The position numbers were made by a program, and so were the translations under genes. 64,000 nucleotides of DNA from the NCBI GenBank assembly GCA_963841945.1, contig CAWJFC010000024.1:7657-71656 (forward strand), read 5' to 3'. Of this stretch, positions 1 to 9,037 are shown piece by piece. The stretch comes from Acidiflorens sp963841945. Its GTDB lineage: Bacteria > Acidobacteriota > Terriglobia > Terriglobales > Acidobacteriaceae. The notes below the pieces were generated by a model. The model ran no database searches. It saw nothing but the letters and a program-made list of their open reading frames with translations, and was not told the origin of the DNA. Every line of letters begins with the position of its first letter. Positions within the stretch are counted from its first letter, which is position 1.

Positions 1-1
1 G

Positions 2-3000
2 ACTGGCGGGCTCAACTCTGTCTTTGGAAACTCTGCGTTCACCCTGAACGCCAGCGGCAACGCCAACACCGCAATTGGCGTCCAAGCGCTGCCCAGCAGT
101 ACCACCGGCACGGGAAATACCGGCATCGGCGCAGGCACACTATTCGCAAACCAAACGGGATCTTACAACACCGCTCTCGGGTTCTTCGCCGGTGACGGCT
201 CCGCCACCACGCTGAACAACACCACCGCTGTCGGCGCCTATGCTGATGTAACCCAAAGCAACTCGCTCGTGCTGGGCAGCATTGTCAATATCAACGGCTG
301 CGACCCGTCCGGTACCCCTTCCTGTCAGAGCACCAATGTCGGCATCGGCACGACCGCGCCCGCCTACCCACTTGACGTGAACGGCATCATCCGCTCTTCA
401 TCCGGGGGTTTCATGTTTCCCGATGGCACGGTGCAAACAACCAAGGCGTCGAGCGGCGGGGGCAGCGGCACCGTGACAAGCGTGGGTAGTGGGATGGGTC
501 TGACTGGCGGTCCAATCACCACCAGCGGCACGCTGGCGATCGACACATCCGTAGTGCCGGTACTCTCCGCCAGCAACACTTTTGGCGGAGCAATCACGGC
601 TCCTTCGTTCATTGGCAACGGCGCAGGGCTTACCAACGTTAACGCAGCGGCGCTCGGTGGATTCTCACCCAGCACCTTCGCCACCATCGGCGCGAACACA
701 TTCACCGGCAATCAGACGATCATGGGAGGCAATGTCGGTATTGGCACAACCACACCGCAGGCTGCGCTCGATGTCAACGGCAGCATCAATCTGCCGAACA
801 CGACGTCGAGCACCGTGGGCGTGCTCAGCATGGGAGGACAGCCCTTCCTGAGTAATTACAGTCCAGGTCCATACCACTTCCCAAATACCTTCGTCGGAGC
901 TTTGGCGGGAAATATGACCACGACGGGCGGTTACAACAGCGCTTTCGGCTATTCAGCGCTGGGACAAAACTCGGGTACCGGCAACGACGCCTTCGGCGAT
1001 TCAGCATTGCAACAAAACTCGGGTACCTCCAACGACGCCTTCGGGGTCGGCGCTCTCTTCAGGAACGGCAGTGGCAACGACAACGATGCCTTCGGCTCTG
1101 CTGCGCTTGGGTCGAGCACCGCAGGCAGCAATAACTCTGCCTTCGGCGCCAACTCGCTGTTCGGGTTACAGACGGGGAGCTCGAACATCGCTATCGGCTC
1201 CGCCGCAGGCTTGAACCTGAATGCCGGAGAAAGCAACGACATTTATGTCGGGAATAAGGGCGTCGCCGGCGAATCGAATACGATCCGCATCGGGGACCCG
1301 ACGGTGCAGAACGTGACTTTCCTCGTCGGCAACGTGGGTGTCGATGTTCCGGCTGGCTCGGTGCCGGCGTTTCCGCTCGATGTCCATGGCAACACATCCA
1401 TCACGGGCAACCTGACCGTGACGGGCACCGTGACTTGCGGATCAGGCTGCTCGGGCGGCGGCGGTGGTGGCGGCGGCAGTGGCACGGTGACCAGCGTGGC
1501 CGCCGGAAACGGTTTGCTCGCCAGCCCAAGTCCGATCACCACTAGCGGCACGCTGTCGATCAATACCGCAGTGGTGCCGCAACTCTCTGCTGCCAACACA
1601 TTCACCGGCACTCAAACAATCAGTAGCGGCAGCCTCAATCTGACCGGAACACCCGGAAGTATCAGCGCCACCGGAGAGATCAGTACCAATGGGCTCATCT
1701 TCGCCGGCTCTATGTCGACGTTCGGAGCGATGAATGCCGGCAGCTACGCCCTTGGGGGCACGACTGTTCTCGCCCACGCGCCGTCGACTGGCGGTTCTTT
1801 GCTGCTCGGCGAAAACACCGGCAATTCGACATTGCTCTCCTCGCTCGACATTAGCAGCACCACGGCCATCGGCGACAACATCTTGCGGTTTTATACAGGC
1901 GGCAACTACAACACGGCGTTGGGAAATTCCGCGCTCTACGAAGCGACTTCCGGATCGAACAACACAGGGGCAGGCTATGAAGCTTTGTTCCACAACACCA
2001 GCGGCTCCAATAACACGGCGATGGGATACAACGCCGGTAATCCCACAGGCTTCCAGAACACGACGGGATCGAATGACACGTTCGTGGGCGCCAACAGCGG
2101 CGTAGGAAATCAGCTCGCGCTGAACTACGCTACTGCCGTTGGCTCCGGCGCCCTCGTCGGCCAGAACAACGCGATGGTGCTGGGCGGCCCGGCGGGCAGC
2201 GCAGCCGCCGTGAACGTCGGCATCGGGACGGCTACTCCGCAGGCCACGCTGGACGTCGAAGGGACGGCTCCCACGGTGAACTTCGGCAGCCCCTCCAATC
2301 AGGCAACCCTAACCGTGAACGGCTCCCTGAATGTGACGGGCACGGTCACGTGCGGCTCCGGTTGCGGCGGTGGTGGAGGCGGCGGGATAACCAATGTGAT
2401 CGCCGGAACCGATCTGACCGGTGGCGGCACTGGTCCGACCGTCACGCTGAATCTGAACACAAGCGCAACCGATCTTCGCTACTCGCAACTCGGTGCAGCC
2501 AACACCTTCCTGGGAACGCAGACGATCAACACGAGCGCCGGGAACGGCATCTCCGCCACGAGCTCGAGTGGTACGGGCGTGTATGGGACGGGCACCGCAA
2601 CCGGTGTAACCGGATCTTCCTCGTCATCCATCGGCACAGGAGTATATGGAACTGCTAGCGGGTCAGGCATTGGTGTGACCGGAACCTCGCCCGTTCAAGG
2701 AGTATTTGGCCTGGCGTCCGCTACGTCGGGAACCGCGAGCGGTGTGCTCGGCCAATCGAATAGCTCGGGAGGCACGGGAGTAACCGGTCTGGGTTATACG
2801 GGCGTCAATGGAATGGGCGCGGGATCAGGAGTAACAGGAACGTCAACGAGTGCTACCGGTTCGGGTGTGGTCGGCATCGAGAACAGCGGCGGCGGCTATG
2901 CCGGATACTTCCAGGGCGATGTTGCGGTCACGGGCAATGTCAGCAGCGGCGGTTACGCGACCATCACCGGAAACGCCACCATCGGCGGCACCGCCGCCAT

Positions 3001-3418
3001 TGCAGGCAGCGCAACCGTCGCCGGTACTCTTGCTGTCGGCGGCGACACACCCATGAGCCACAGTCCACGAATGACGTTCTCGGGCATAGTGGCGAGCTTC
3101 GCGACCAGCCCTCAGTCGGCCGGCTTTTTCATACCCGATCAACCGATCGTCATCACCCGCTTGACCGTTGCTGTTGGTACCGGGCAAACCCCCTACGGGG
3201 TATGTGAATTCGATCAGAATATGACTATTTTTGTAACTGGGAACCAAGTTGCTAGGCTCGCGATTCCCAACCCGGGTTTTGTGGATTCGGGCGCTCTCAA
3301 CATACCTGTCCCCTCAGGATCCCTCATTTATATCTATGGAAATTCGGCGTCGTCCAATTTCCCGGGCTGCCAGTCGGGAAACAACATCACCGCGACGGTG
3401 GAGTATGCAATGCAGTAG
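2..3418 (+). CDS. Large repeat-rich surface/tail-fibre-like protein (5' end outside window)
   Basis: The frame is open from base 2 to a TAG at 3416-3418, so the gene starts left of the window and 1138 residues are visible. Most of it is low-complexity Gly/Ser/Thr/Asn sequence built from three alternating blocks. One resembles YadA-head or trimeric-adhesin repeats (NSAFGYSALGQNSG, NTAMGYNAG). One is a recurrent NVGIGTTTPQAALDVNG-type linker. The third is a poly-Gly hinge followed by GTVTSV...ITTSGTLSI. The last 110 or so residues form a distinct non-repetitive domain. Such proteins are common in Acidobacteriota and resemble phage tail fibres, but no peptidase S74 chaperone is seen at this C-terminus. 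A surface-exposed trimeric fibre is inferred. The export signal, if any, would be outside the window. Confidence 0.8.
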   Translation, partial: TGGLNSVFGNSAFTLNASGNANTAIGVQALPSSTTGTGNTGIGAGTLFANQTGSYNTALGFFAGDGSATTLNNTTAVGAYADVTQSNSLVLGSIVNINGCDPSGTPSCQSTNVGIGTTAPAYPLDVNGIIRSSSGGFMFPDGTVQTTKASSGGGSGTVTSVGSGMGLTGGPITTSGTLAIDTSVVPVLSASNTFGGAITAPSFIGNGAGLTNVNAAALGGFSPSTFATIGANTFTGNQTIMGGNVGIGTTTPQAALDVNGSINLPNTTSSTVGVLSMGGQPFLSNYSPGPYHFPNTFVGALAGNMTTTGGYNSAFGYSALGQNSGTGNDAFGDSALQQNSGTSNDAFGVGALFRNGSGNDNDAFGSAALGSSTAGSNNSAFGANSLFGLQTGSSNIAIGSAAGLNLNAGESNDIYVGNKGVAGESNTIRIGDPTVQNVTFLVGNVGVDVPAGSVPAFPLDVHGNTSITGNLTVTGTVTCGSGCSGGGGGGGGSGTVTSVAAGNGLLASPSPITTSGTLSINTAVVPQLSAANTFTGTQTISSGSLNLTGTPGSISATGEISTNGLIFAGSMSTFGAMNAGSYALGGTTVLAHAPSTGGSLLLGENTGNSTLLSSLDISSTTAIGDNILRFYTGGNYNTALGNSALYEATSGSNNTGAGYEALFHNTSGSNNTAMGYNAGNPTGFQNTTGSNDTFVGANSGVGNQLALNYATAVGSGALVGQNNAMVLGGPAGSAAAVNVGIGTATPQATLDVEGTAPTVNFGSPSNQATLTVNGSLNVTGTVTCGSGCGGGGGGGITNVIAGTDLTGGGTGPTVTLNLNTSATDLRYSQLGAANTFLGTQTINTSAGNGISATSSSGTGVYGTGTATGVTGSSSSSIGTGVYGTASGSGIGVTGTSPVQGVFGLASATSGTASGVLGQSNSSGGTGVTGLGYTGVNGMGAGSGVTGTSTSATGSGVVGIENSGGGYAGYFQGDVAVTGNVSSGGYATITGNATIGGTAAIAGSATVAGTLAVGGDTPMSHSPRMTFSGIVASFATSPQSAGFFIPDQPIVITRLTVAVGTGQTPYGVCEFDQNMTIFVTGNQVARLAIPNPGFVDSGALNIPVPSGSLIYIYGNSASSNFPGCQSGNNITATVEYAMQ

Positions 3419-3618
3419 GCAAGTGCCCCAGGCGTCCCTCGTAACTGTCGTCCCTATGACACGATGATGGAGCACACGGAAGTTCGTGGGGCTGGAATGT
3501 CCCAGGTCTCGTCCGTTTCTTGTAACCGCCCATTCCACCAGGAGGAGCGTATGTTCTCTCACCTCGAAAAGCTTACGAACTTAACAGTAAGCTTGCAAGC
3601 ACGCCTTTGGCAAAGCGC

Positions 3619-4950
3619 TTACACATTGATCCGTTGGCTTGTATCTTTCTCGGCAGCCCGGAGGTGCAAGGCCATGTGTGGCGGTTGCATGCGATTAGCA
3701 CAAAATCGTAGGAAGGTCCGCATATAAGATTGCGCCACCTGGTCCCACACCATTTGGCGTCCATAGAGATAGGCGCGTTTGCGCATCGCCTCGCGGGCGG
3801 CATCGTTGTCCAAAAGCTCTATCGCCGCAGCCGCGATGGCGGCTGGGTCATCGAAGGGAACCAGTTCTCCGCGCCCATCGTCCAAGAGTTCGGTGGCGTG
3901 CCAGTACGGAGTCGAGATGATCGCCTTGCCGGCGCCCAAGGCGTATGCCAGGGTCCCGGACACGGCCTGTGCCTCGTAGCGATACGGAGTGACGTAAATG
4001 TCTGCTGAACCCACCAGCGCAGCCATTTCTTGAGGACTGACGAACCGGTTGTGGAAGACTACGTTCTCCCCAACTCCCTGCGTTGTGGCTAAGGCCTGCA
4101 ACTGTAGTCGATATCGATCACCCTCGCGACGTCTGACGTGCGGGTGCGTGGCACCTGCGATGATGTAAACAACGTTGCTGTGCCGGGACAAAATGTTCGG
4201 CAAGGCTTGAATCACGTTTTCGAATCCCTTGTTTGGAGACAAGAGGCCGAAGGTGAGTAAAACAGTCTTTCCTGTCGAAAACGAATCTTTATAAGAGGCC
4301 GGTTCCGCAAATGGCAAATCGGGTATGCCGTGAGGAATCAGACCAATCTTTTCGCCTGGAACCCTGAATACATCCTGCAGAAACTGAGAAGAGTGTTCGC
4401 TCATAACGATGAGACGATCGGAGCGCGCAGCGATTTCTTGCATGACGACCAGTTGGTCGAGGTCTGGCTCACGAAGAACGGTATGCAGAGTTGTCACGAC
4501 TGGCATTTTGAGGTGCTGCAGCAGTCGCAAGACATGGCTGCCGGCCTTCCCTCCATAAATCCCATACTCGTGCTGCAAACATACTAGATCGACATCGCTT
4601 GAATTAAGAGAGTCGGCGGTAGCTTTATAGGATGTAAGATCGCTTTCGGTTATCTCGAATCGCACGCGCGCAGGATAGCTGTACCGCGATTGCGGGTCAT
4701 TGACGGCTACTACAGATACTCCAGCGGCACCGTACTCAGCCGCAATCGCGTCACACAAGTCTGTCGTGAAAGTGGCAATTCCACACTGGCGAGGGAGGTG
4801 GTTCCCGATCACCGCAACCTGCAATTGAATCGAGTGGCCGGGGATTCCCTGGACAGATGATGCAGACTTCTTTGCGAACGCGAAAGGGCGCGCTTCGCAC
4901 CGCATCAGGCTGTTCGGTTTCAGACTCACGGTGCAATCAGGCTGGGACAT
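3619..4950 (-). CDS. Glycosyltransferase family 4 protein
   Basis: A 443-residue GT-B fold glycosyltransferase. The N-terminal domain begins near residue 40 (LQVAVIGNHLPRQCGIATFT, a glycine-rich acceptor-side loop), followed by HEYGIYGG and VVTTLHTV. The C-terminal Rossmann domain contains LLTFGLLSPNKGFENVIQAL and the donor-sugar segment YRYEAQAVSGTLAYALGAGKAIIST, typical of GT4 enzymes using nucleotide-diphospho sugars. ATG 4950 is preferred over the longer in-frame start at 4998 because AGGAG lies about 8 bases upstream. There is no signal peptide, so the enzyme is cytosolic. It probably makes a surface glycan or trehalose-like product, but the substrate cannot be read from the sequence. 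It stands alone, convergent with the repeat protein to the left. Confidence 0.88.
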   Translation of the reverse strand: MSQPDCTVSLKPNSLMRCEARPFAFAKKSASSVQGIPGHSIQLQVAVIGNHLPRQCGIATFTTDLCDAIAAEYGAAGVSVVAVNDPQSRYSYPARVRFEITESDLTSYKATADSLNSSDVDLVCLQHEYGIYGGKAGSHVLRLLQHLKMPVVTTLHTVLREPDLDQLVVMQEIAARSDRLIVMSEHSSQFLQDVFRVPGEKIGLIPHGIPDLPFAEPASYKDSFSTGKTVLLTFGLLSPNKGFENVIQALPNILSRHSNVVYIIAGATHPHVRRREGDRYRLQLQALATTQGVGENVVFHNRFVSPQEMAALVGSADIYVTPYRYEAQAVSGTLAYALGAGKAIISTPYWHATELLDDGRGELVPFDDPAAIAAAAIELLDNDAAREAMRKRAYLYGRQMVWDQVAQSYMRTFLRFCANRMQPPHMALHLRAAEKDTSQRINV

Positions 4951-5059
4951 TGCAGACTCCTGGACGGATATGGTCCGGTTAGAAAGGGACCGACACAACG
5001 TGAAGGCGTGAAGAGGCTACGCCTATACCTCATGGTGCCGGGATTCGTATTGCTCTTCT

Positions 5060-5209
5060 TCAAACTGTAATTCGCCGTCGGTTCAATAGGTCAATAGCCA
5101 GAAACACCAGGGCCACAACCAGGAATAAGTGGATCAGAGCTCCGCCGAAGTGAAATCCAAGTCCCATAAGCCACACAATGAAAAGAACAACCCACACGAT
5201 CCGAAGCAT
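5060..5209 (-). CDS. Small hydrophobic lmo0937-family membrane protein
   Basis: A 49-residue gene starting MLRIVWVVLFIVWLMGLGFH and ending DLLNRRRITV, preceded by a strong GGGAGG ribosome-binding site 5 bases upstream of ATG 5209. It has two short hydrophobic stretches (residues 3-17 and 23-41) separated by GFHFGG and a basic tail. This pattern and length fit the lmo0937/DUF5670 family of small membrane proteins, which often lie near stress genes and have no established function. It is oriented like the glycosyltransferase gene, 109 bases upstream of that gene's start. Confidence 0.75.
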   Translation of the reverse strand: MLRIVWVVLFIVWLMGLGFHFGGALIHLFLVVALVFLAIDLLNRRRITV

Positions 5210-5590
5210 GTCAGCCTCCCATTCCCAAACCCGAACGTAAATCTCATCACGTCGGTGTAGGTCTGCTGTGCAAGAAGATCCGCGACTGCTGAAGCGCCAG
5301 CGCAGCGAATCAATTCGAACTTTAGCAAGTCAAAATTAAAATGGTCTGAGCAATAATGCTCACACTTCCCCTACCCTGAACTACCGACCGGCTGTCACGA
5401 AGAAATCTACTTTTGTTTTGCTCGGATGAATCCGAGACACGTGCAGAGGTGGTCACTTCTGCTCAGACCTCGGAAAGGCGAGAGATTAAAAAAGTGACAG
5501 CCTTCAAAATGGCTTCGAAGGTCACCAATCTGCGCTTTGCGATGGTGAAGGAGAATAGAAAAAACTCGCATTGTCGGCTCGGGAGGCACG
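5210..5590. other. Intergenic region, no gene seen
   Basis: This is the divergent promoter region between the lmo0937-type gene (minus) and the L,D-transpeptidase gene (plus). No convincing coding frame, RNA gene or strong hairpin is visible. Short frames here lack ribosome-binding sites. Confidence 0.5.
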
Positions 5591-6553
5591 ATGACAATAA
5601 CCCTCAAGACCCTGTCACATTTGGTTGCAAGCGCGGCGATTTTTCTTGGCACATCCACCTCGAGCGCAGCTAATCGCCCGCTTCCATCAGTTCGGTCGGT
5701 TGGGCCCACAGAGCTCGAAATGCAAGTCCTGCTTGATCGAGCCAACTTCTCCTCGGGTGAGATCGATGGGAAGGTCGGGAAGAACAGCCGCGAGGCCCTG
5801 GCCGCGTTCCGGGCCGCGCGAGGTTTTGCTCCAGGCGCGCGGACCCGCAAGGCGCTGCTCCAGGCGCTCGGCGCCGGTACGGTTGAACCGATCGCGTCCT
5901 ATACGATCACCCTGAAAGACGCCGCCGGGCCGTTTCTCAAGACGATTCCGGAGGATGCGATGGAGCAGTCGAAACTGTCGGGCCTTTACTACACATCCCT
6001 GCTGGAAGAACTCGGCGGCAAATTCCATTCGGCTCAGGCCCTGCTCAAACGCTTGAACCCCCGCGCCCGGTTCATCGCTGGAGAGCACATCCGTGTCCCC
6101 AACGTGTTAGGCGGTGAACAAGCGACGCGGGCCCAGACTGGGGCCGTCAAGATCGTTGTTTCGAAGAAGAAATCGGTCCTGATGGTCTATGACCGGGAAG
6201 GCCAAGTCGTCTTCTACGCCCCGGTGACGAGCGGCAGCGAGCACGACCCGCTCCCCTTCGGGGATTGGGTGATCAAGGATGTAGTACGAAATCCAACCTA
6301 CAACTACAACCCCGCTTTGTTCTGGGACGGCGATCAAGCAGATCCCAAGGTGAAGATCGCGCCAGGTCCAAACAATCCGGTGGGTGTTGTCTGGATGGGA
6401 ATCAACGTACCGCACTACGGCATACACGGCACGCCGGAAGCGGGGGAGATCGGTCATTCCGCGTCTCACGGGTGCGTGCGAATGACAAACTGGGATGCCA
6501 CCAGGGTCGCCGACCTGGTCCGAGATGGAACGCCAGTCGTGTTCGAGGAATGA
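5591..6553 (+). CDS. L,D-transpeptidase (YkuD domain), secreted
   Basis: A 320-residue secreted peptidoglycan cross-linking enzyme forming 3-3 (or lipoprotein-attachment) links with an active-site cysteine. Residues 1-27 are a signal peptide ending TSSAA. Residues about 42-95 form a peptidoglycan-binding-type domain (VLLDRANFSSGEIDGKVGKNS). Residues about 186-318 are the YkuD domain, with the family motif at H279 and S292-H293-G294-C295 (SHGCVRM); C295 is the nucleophile. GGGAGG lies upstream of ATG 5591. It is the first gene of an envelope cluster with the M23 peptidase and peptidoglycan-binding genes on the opposite strand. The domain order is that of ErfK/YbiS/YcfS/YnhG-type enzymes. Confidence 0.93.
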   Translation: MTITLKTLSHLVASAAIFLGTSTSSAANRPLPSVRSVGPTELEMQVLLDRANFSSGEIDGKVGKNSREALAAFRAARGFAPGARTRKALLQALGAGTVEPIASYTITLKDAAGPFLKTIPEDAMEQSKLSGLYYTSLLEELGGKFHSAQALLKRLNPRARFIAGEHIRVPNVLGGEQATRAQTGAVKIVVSKKKSVLMVYDREGQVVFYAPVTSGSEHDPLPFGDWVIKDVVRNPTYNYNPALFWDGDQADPKVKIAPGPNNPVGVVWMGINVPHYGIHGTPEAGEIGHSASHGCVRMTNWDATRVADLVRDGTPVVFEE

Positions 6554-6955
6554 GGACGAAGTTCCGAGCGCTCCCGGATTGTTGCGGCCGCATGGGGGTA
6601 GATCGCTTCATCGACGCAATTGCTATTTGGCCCGCTTCACCGCGTCTACCAGGCCAGGATATGGGTTAATCGCCTTCCCCTTCCACCATAGCCTTTCCGA
6701 TCCCAACTCGAAGATCGCAAAATGCAGGTGCGGTGTGCGCGCATCCGCATTTCCCGTCGATCCTACAAAACCGATTACATCGCCACGCTCGACCCGCATT
6801 CCCTCCCGCAGCCCGTTCGCGTACCCGTCCAAATGCGCATAGTAATAGCAATACACTCCCATTTCATCGAACTGGTATATCGTGTTGCCGCCTGGTTTGC
6901 TGAGGAACAGCTTGCGGATGGTTCCAGATACCACCGCATGCACGGGTGTCCCTCG

Positions 6956-6969
6956 ATAAGAGCGAAGGC
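6956..6969. repeat. IS subterminal inverted repeat, downstream end
   Basis: ATAAGAGCGAAGGC is the exact reverse complement of 8288-8301. It directly abuts the resumed M23 coding sequence at 6955. Confidence 0.85.
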
Positions 6970-7184
6970 ACTGTCAAGGACAAAGATCTCCTGTGCTGTG
7001 CCGAAGCACGGCCTGCTTTGCCAGAGAGGTTGAGGACCAAGACTCTGGAAATCTCACGCTGAATCATTCCCCGGTGGACTTACGTTCCACCAACCATCGA
7101 TTCGACCGTAACCTCGGCCATGATTCTTCTATGCGAACATCCCGCCCCGCGCGGGATGCGAGAGCGCCCAATCAATTCCTCGGT
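6956..7184 (-). ncRNA. Candidate bridge RNA region of the IS110/IS1111 element
   Basis: This 229-bp non-coding end follows the transposase stop codon. In the IS1111 group (subterminal inverted repeats, long downstream end) the bridge RNA that pairs with donor and target DNA is encoded here. A perfect hairpin, CATCCCGC-loop-GCGGGATG, lies at 7138-7158, just after the stop. The RNA itself, its ends and its guide loops are not demonstrated. The assignment rests on family knowledge and position. Confidence 0.35.
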
Positions 7185-8225
7185 CTAGCTTGCGCCGACC
7201 AGGGGCACCCGCGGGCTGCTCTCGATGCGAACGATCTCTGGATACGGTGTCTCGGTGCGTAGCATCCAGTAGAGTCGTACCGCCAACTTGCGCGCCGCCG
7301 CCACCTTGGCTACCCCTTTTGGCTTTTGATGGCAACGATGCAAATACTCTTTGCGAAACTCCGGATCCAGGCGAACCGTGCTTTGTGCCGCTTCCACCAG
7401 CAACATCCGCAGCATGCGATTGCCTTGTTTGGTGATCGCACCCAGCTTCTGCCGTCCCCCCGAAGAATGCTCGCGCGGAATCAGTCCCAGATAGCTGGCC
7501 ACCTGCTTGCCTCGCGGAAATCGACTGACATCGCCCATGGTCAGCACATAGGCCAGTGCGGTGATCGGTCCCACCCCCGGTTGGGTTTGAAGGAGAAGCG
7601 CCATTTTGTCTGATTGAGCTTGTTCTTTCACCGCCTCATCGAGCGGCTCGATCTGCTCGTCCAGCATCGCCATCAGCCCAAGCAAATCGTCTCTTCGACG
7701 ACCCGCCCACGGCCGCAACGACAACTCCCGCAGCACCTGCCGTCCCGCCTTACTCCACAGCTTGTGCTTGCGCTGCACTCCCTGATTCAGGCAAAGGTGT
7801 TGCAGTTCGTTCTTTACCCGCGCCCGGATCGTGACTAGCTTGTAGCGATGCAACAGCAGCTGCCGCAGATCCCTCACCTCACTCGACGGCATCCAGACGC
7901 GCGGAAATCGCCCTTCCACTAGCAGCTTCAAAATGTGCGCCGCGTCCCGTTTGTCGGTCTTCTGCTGCCGCACATAACTGGCTCGAATCTGCGCCGCATC
8001 GCCCACCCACAACTCGTGCCCTAACTCGGCCAGCAGGTCCACCAGCCAGTGGCAGTTTCCTGTCGCCTCCATGCCGATCAGCGCGGGCGCCGGCACCTGC
8101 CGGTAAAAACGCTCCGCCTCACCCTCCGCCTGTACCAGTTTCCGCTCGCCGGTTTCACCCGTCTCCGTATCCAGCCAACTCACTTGTTGCCAGCTGGGAT
8201 GGAAATCACATCCTATAATCATCAT
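7185..8225 (-). CDS. IS110-family transposase (DEDD, IS1111-like)
   Basis: A 346-residue RNA-guided recombinase of the IS110 family. The N-terminal RuvC-like DEDD domain shows IIGCDFH, then GMEATGNCHW and KTDKRDAAHIL. The C-terminal transposase_20 domain shows QTQPGVGPITALAYVLTMGDVSRF, then YLGLIPREHSSGG and NRMLRMLLVEAAQ with the conserved serine region. ATG 8225 is chosen because AAGGAG lies 10 bases upstream; a longer start at 8264 is less likely. The frame is intact and the length usual (about 330-360), so the element may be active. Confidence 0.92.
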   Translation of the reverse strand: MMIIGCDFHPSWQQVSWLDTETGETGERKLVQAEGEAERFYRQVPAPALIGMEATGNCHWLVDLLAELGHELWVGDAAQIRASYVRQQKTDKRDAAHILKLLVEGRFPRVWMPSSEVRDLRQLLLHRYKLVTIRARVKNELQHLCLNQGVQRKHKLWSKAGRQVLRELSLRPWAGRRRDDLLGLMAMLDEQIEPLDEAVKEQAQSDKMALLLQTQPGVGPITALAYVLTMGDVSRFPRGKQVASYLGLIPREHSSGGRQKLGAITKQGNRMLRMLLVEAAQSTVRLDPEFRKEYLHRCHQKPKGVAKVAAARKLAVRLYWMLRTETPYPEIVRIESSPRVPLVGAS

Positions 8226-8287
8226 CTGCGAAGGCTCCTTTCTTCCCAGCGTCTTTGTCCTCAAACCAAGACTACCGGGTCAATCGA

Positions 8288-8301
8288 GCCTTCGCTCTTA
8301 T
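8288..8301. repeat. IS subterminal inverted repeat, upstream end
   Basis: GCCTTCGCTCTTAT is the exact reverse complement of 6956-6969. Ten further bases (8302-8311) separate it from the host M23 sequence. Confidence 0.85.
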
Positions 8302-8557
8302 CCAATCATTTCGGTTCCAGAATGTCGATTGCCTCATGCCGATGTCCGTTATGAACTTCTTCAAACGTATCTTGCAGATTCCCGAGGGACAGCCCGCTGA
8401 CGGGCGGAATCATGTCGGGGCTGGAAGAGGTCGCTCCGATGGCGAGAAACAACGGGAAAAGCACGACAATACCAACGCAGAGCCTCAAGTCTATTCCTCC
8501 ACGTGACCGGTGTTCCGGGTCGAACCACGTGCCACAGATCGTCCAACAACTAGTTTT

Positions 8558-9037
8558 TCATCTTGATCTTTCGATAGGCCGATCCACGCTACCCAAGCGC
8601 GACTGTTCGGGCCTGTTCCTGATGACTGTCTTCCGCGCTAGCTTGCTTCTTCGCCTAGAACCTTCAGTCCACTTTATGCCTGCAGAAGGTTTACCTTGAA
8701 AAATCTCGACATTCTCATAGCGTTCTGCTGTTACGCCGAGTTTAGCTGCCGTCTGGGTATCAAGCTGGCCAGTGACAGGAAGATTCTCAGCCTTCTGATA
8801 GGCACGAATACTGGCTTGGGTTCGTAGACCGAACACACCATCAAGGTTCCCGTGGTACCATCCTTTGTCCTGCAGAGCTTGCTGCGTCTTTATTACGTTG
8901 TCTGGACGCTCGATCCCTTTCACTTCTGCGCTGAGCTTGGGTCCCGAGGCGAGCGGCGCCGACCGTGGTCCCGAGATGCCTATCGCCAGCAGTAGGAAGG
9001 CAATCCCAGTGCACGCGACTTTACCGGCTAGAAGCAT
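8558..9037 (-). CDS. Secreted peptidoglycan-binding domain protein
   Basis: A 159-residue protein starting MLLAGKVACTGIAFLLLAIG, a signal peptide cleaved near residue 28. Residues about 43-100 form a PG_binding_1 domain (QQALQDKGWYHGNLDGVFG, then RTQASIRAYQKAENLPVTG). A basic tail without catalytic motifs follows (SRRRSKLARKTVIRNR). ATG 9037 has GAGGAGAAGGA directly upstream, which decides it over the longer start at 9064. It lies 69 bases upstream of the split M23 gene on the same strand, so the two were probably one transcription unit for cell-wall turnover. It is likely a non-enzymatic wall-anchoring or regulatory protein. Confidence 0.82.
   Translation of the reverse strand: MLLAGKVACTGIAFLLLAIGISGPRSAPLASGPKLSAEVKGIERPDNVIKTQQALQDKGWYHGNLDGVFGLRTQASIRAYQKAENLPVTGQLDTQTAAKLGVTAERYENVEIFQGKPSAGIKWTEGSRRRSKLARKTVIRNRPEQSRLGSVDRPIERSR

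Larger units (their letters stand above)
6956..8311 (-). mobile_element. IS110/IS1111-family insertion sequence, about 1356 bp
   Basis: The ends are inferred from the interrupted M23 gene: host coding sequence stops at 8312 and resumes at 6955. Inside lie 14-bp perfect inverted repeats (ATAAGAGCGAAGGC at 6956-6969, complement at 8288-8301). One abuts the host junction and the other lies 10 bases in, so they are subterminal as in the IS1111 group. No target duplication is needed to restore the host frame, as expected for IS110-type elements. A single transposase gene fills 7185-8225, leaving a long non-coding end (229 bp) downstream of it. Confidence 0.82.
6623..8488 (-). pseudogene. M23 (LytM-type) metallopeptidase gene split by an IS110/IS1111 insertion
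   Basis: Two collinear minus-strand fragments rebuild one 169-residue secreted endopeptidase. The 5' fragment (8488 down to 8312) has a signal peptide (LRLCVGIVVLFPLFLAIG) and the first zinc motif HRHEAIDILEP (H-x3-D). The 3' fragment (6955 down to 6623) continues RGTPVHAVVSGTI and carries the second motif HLHF near its end. Joining CCG (8314-8312) to CGA (6955-6953) restores frame and the usual EP-RGTPV family sequence. The start is TTG 8488 with GGAGGAA upstream. The 3' fragment alone could start at GTG 6943 but would lack the first zinc ligands and the signal peptide, so loss of function is expected. Confidence 0.85.

Noticed and set aside
455..1610. Possible CRISPR or tandem DNA repeats
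   Set aside because: The repeats are long, in frame and protein-coding modules of the surface protein; no regular repeat-spacer structure occurs anywhere in the window.
3551..3727. Short plus-strand frame with AGGAGG upstream (MFSHLEKLTNL...)
   Set aside because: It overlaps the 3' end of the glycosyltransferase gene, has no recognisable sequence and its composition follows the opposite-strand gene.
6954..8313. CG dinucleotide at both IS110 junctions as a duplicated core
   Set aside because: Counting one CG as duplicated would put the restored M23 gene out of frame; the frame requires both to be host sequence.
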